Source of the DNA: a virus
Reading direction: 5' to 3' (one strand)
DNA: 28,771 nt
Virus record (IMG/VR): IMGVR_UViG_3300044729_001137
Coordinates: 1-28,771 of that record
Made by a program: the position numbers and the translations under genes. Below, piece after piece: positions 27,499 to 28,771 of the stretch (the stretch's first letter is position 1; every line of letters begins with the position of its first letter). The notes beneath the pieces were generated by a model. That model was not told where the DNA came from and ran no database searches. It saw only the letters and a list, made by a program, of their open reading frames with translations.

Positions 27499-27797
27499 GA
27501 ATCGCATGCCTGCTGATCGTGCTTTTTGCTGGCTGCCAGCAATCGGATGGCTACAGCGGCATCTATGCCGATCTGGCCTGCGAGGCTGGCTATAACGTGC
27601 TCAAGATCCGCAGCCAGATCGCACCGACGCCAACGCCACCAGCGTCAGACAAATGCGAAACGTGCAGCGGATCAGGAAAGCTGCCGACTGATGGCCGCAT
27701 CGTCATCACCTGCCCTGAGTGCAAGGGAACAGGAAAGAAACTAAAGAGCGTTTTGGTGCGGCCTGACTGCCCAGATGGGAGGTGCCTTCCTCGATGA
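27495..27797 (+). CDS. Lipoprotein with DnaJ-like CxxCxGxG zinc motifs
   Basis: GTG start with AGGAGG seven bases before it, overlapping the peptidase stop. The 100 residues start with a lipoprotein signal (RIACLLIVLFAGC), with Cys14 as the lipidated residue. After a Pro-rich spacer (PTPTPPA) come CETCSGSG (Cys54, Cys57) and CPECKGTG (Cys73, Cys76), the zinc-binding pattern of the DnaJ central domain, then Cys92 and Cys97. A lipid-anchored zinc ribbon in a lysis-like cassette could be a spanin-type outer-membrane part or bind the peptidase. No close relative is recalled. Confidence 0.72.
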   Translation: MRIACLLIVLFAGCQQSDGYSGIYADLACEAGYNVLKIRSQIAPTPTPPASDKCETCSGSGKLPTDGRIVITCPECKGTGKKLKSVLVRPDCPDGRCLPR

Positions 27798-28153
27798 CGC
27801 TGCACGAGTTGCAATCCCTGATCTGGAAAGACCTGCCGGTGCGGAAACGCATAGCGGGCCGCGACACGATCAACGACCTCGTGCAACTCGCCGTCGAATC
27901 CTGGCCCGTTGAATACATGAACGCAGCCACCAGCGACAACGAGCGGCAGATTGTCTCCAAGGAAGTAGAGCGATCAGTAAAGCGTCTGCATCACGCCTGC
28001 ACCAACGTGGATGGTGTGTCCTATGGCATTGTGTGGAACCTGCTCCTACAAGCACTCGTCACGGGGATTGTGCAATGGCTTCTGAAATGGTGGCTGGAAC
28101 GTCGGGCGAATCGCGTGGTCCTCATGGCAATGCAGTACGAGTTGACAAAATGA
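27794..28153 (+). CDS. Membrane-associated protein, 119 aa
   Basis: ATGA overlap with the lipoprotein gene; GGGAGG lies ten bases upstream. The first 75 residues are a soluble, helical, charged domain (SLIWKDLPVRKRIAGRDTIN), and a hydrophobic segment lies near the C-terminus (WNLLLQALVTGIVQWLLKWW) before a basic end. A tail-anchored arrangement is likely. Together with the next gene it could form the membrane part of the lysis system. No family is recognised. Confidence 0.6.
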   Translation: MTLHELQSLIWKDLPVRKRIAGRDTINDLVQLAVESWPVEYMNAATSDNERQIVSKEVERSVKRLHHACTNVDGVSYGIVWNLLLQALVTGIVQWLLKWWLERRANRVVLMAMQYELTK

Positions 28154-28428
28154 CAGACCAAGTAAAAGACACTGCACTAAGCATCCTGCGTGATTACGGG
28201 TTCGTTACCCTGCTCGCCATTGCCCTGCTGTATGTAGGCAGGCAAGACATCATCCTGCCAATGGTCGATGCTCACAGAGAGTTCTTGCGTGATGTGGCAG
28301 ACACGCAAAAGGAAATCTCTACAGCCATCAGCGAGCAGACGCGGTTGCTGTACGCACTCCAGCCGCGCACTGGCGAGCGTGTGTATACATCGAGTGTGGT
28401 AATACCAGAGGACAAGCCGAAGAACTGA
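28150..28428 (+). CDS. Single-pass membrane protein (holin or spanin-like), 92 aa
   Basis: ATGA overlap fixes the start. A short cytosolic head (TDQVKDTALSILRDYG) precedes one hydrophobic helix (FVTLLAIALLYVG), then a helical, charged tail (HREFLRDVADTQKEISTAIS) that looks like a coiled coil. The layout fits the inner-membrane spanin type or a class III-like holin. It is the last membrane gene before the HNH gene, with a one-base overlap (TGATG). Confidence 0.55.
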   Translation: MTDQVKDTALSILRDYGFVTLLAIALLYVGRQDIILPMVDAHREFLRDVADTQKEISTAISEQTRLLYALQPRTGERVYTSSVVIPEDKPKN

Positions 28429-28769
28429 TGCCGCAACGCATCCCCACTCACAGACCGATCAGGCTCAGGTCATACACGAAGCGTGATGACACCAACCGGC
28501 CAAACGCTGCACAGCGTGGCTACTGCGACCGGCGACACAGGAAGTGGCGGCAGGCTGTTCTGACTCGGGACGCATGGGCCTGCGTGCAGTGCGGACGGAT
28601 CGACCAGGCGAACCACGCTGACCACATCGTGCCCGTTGCAGCTGGTGGCGAGCGGTACGACGTAGCGAATGGGCAGACGCTGTGCCTAAGGTGCCACAGC
28701 AGGAAGACCAGCCGGGAGAACGCGGGCGACCGGGGGCGGGCTGAATCACAGGGGGCCGCGCCGAAGTAA
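28428..28769 (+). CDS. HNH endonuclease
   Basis: The 113 residues hold a CxxC-type HNH module: CVQCGRIDQANHADHIVP with the HxDH core, VANGQTLC, and CLRCHSRKTS with the second Cys pair. The N-terminal part is basic (RPIRLRSYTKRDDTNRPN). Phage HNH proteins next to terminase genes help the terminase make specific cuts during packaging. That is the likely role here, since the terminase would be the next gene beyond the window. The gene is complete, ending two bases before the window edge. Confidence 0.88.
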   Translation: MPQRIPTHRPIRLRSYTKRDDTNRPNAAQRGYCDRRHRKWRQAVLTRDAWACVQCGRIDQANHADHIVPVAAGGERYDVANGQTLCLRCHSRKTSRENAGDRGRAESQGAAPK

Positions 28770-28771
28770 AC

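Overview
The window is almost entirely phage: a temperate, tailed, siphovirus-type genome (prophage or phage contig) with closely packed, mostly plus-strand genes that are often coupled by ATGA or TAATG overlaps. The only confident minus-strand gene is a tyrosine integrase. Base composition is GC-rich, with two clearly AT-richer genes (an RCC1-like propeller at 12035-13597 and a T5orf172/GIY-YIG gene at 19988-20614). The host cannot be fixed from sequence alone. A GC-rich Gram-negative is likely, and a planctomycete-like host is a guess based on the mix of families (papain-like peptidase, RCC1 propeller, phage sliding clamp). Capsid, portal and terminase genes are not seen. They probably lie just outside the window, between the HNH gene at the right end and the propeller gene cut by the left end.

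Layout. 1-871: end of a virion or head-associated block. 872-3195: a cargo island with its own promoter-like sites, carrying a beta-class DNA methyltransferase and small genes. 3196-6075: head-tail joining and tail assembly (adaptor, HK97 gp10-like, tail terminator, two related tail-tube-like proteins, G/GT chaperone with a probable -1 frameshift). 6068-13597: tape measure, distal tail proteins, a repetitive tail fibre and an RCC1 propeller likely to face the host. 13603-15931: HEXXH mini-protein, metallophosphoesterase and a DUF1599-type protein, closed by a strong bidirectional terminator. 15994-18002: the lysogeny control region, with the integrase, a small excisionase/MerR-like HTH protein and a set of promoters that share an operator inside a 16-bp spacer. 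18053-25522: early genes for recombination, replication and DNA modification (possible annealing protein, DUF1376 initiator, LexA-like HTH, sliding clamp, RusA, glycosyltransferase, two related HTH proteins). 25536-28428: a coupled cassette of small membrane proteins, a papain-like peptidase and a zinc-motif lipoprotein, which is the best lysis candidate. 28428-28769: HNH endonuclease, usual next to terminase.

How it fits together. The phage integrates and excises with Int plus the small HTH protein, whose gene has a promoter that would give a leaderless mRNA. The same operator motif recurs at the next two early promoters, which suggests a single regulator. Replication probably starts at a seven-copy, 11-bp repeat array inside the DUF1376 initiator gene, with a phage-encoded beta clamp recruiting the host polymerase. 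RusA resolves junctions before packaging, and the methyltransferase may shield the DNA.

The most promising observations are the 11-bp iteron array, the spacer-embedded operator family, the hairpin that hides the start of the second tail-tube-like gene, the papain-like peptidase cassette, and three genes without Shine-Dalgarno sites that share the same stop-to-start spacing and a TTGACRC motif.
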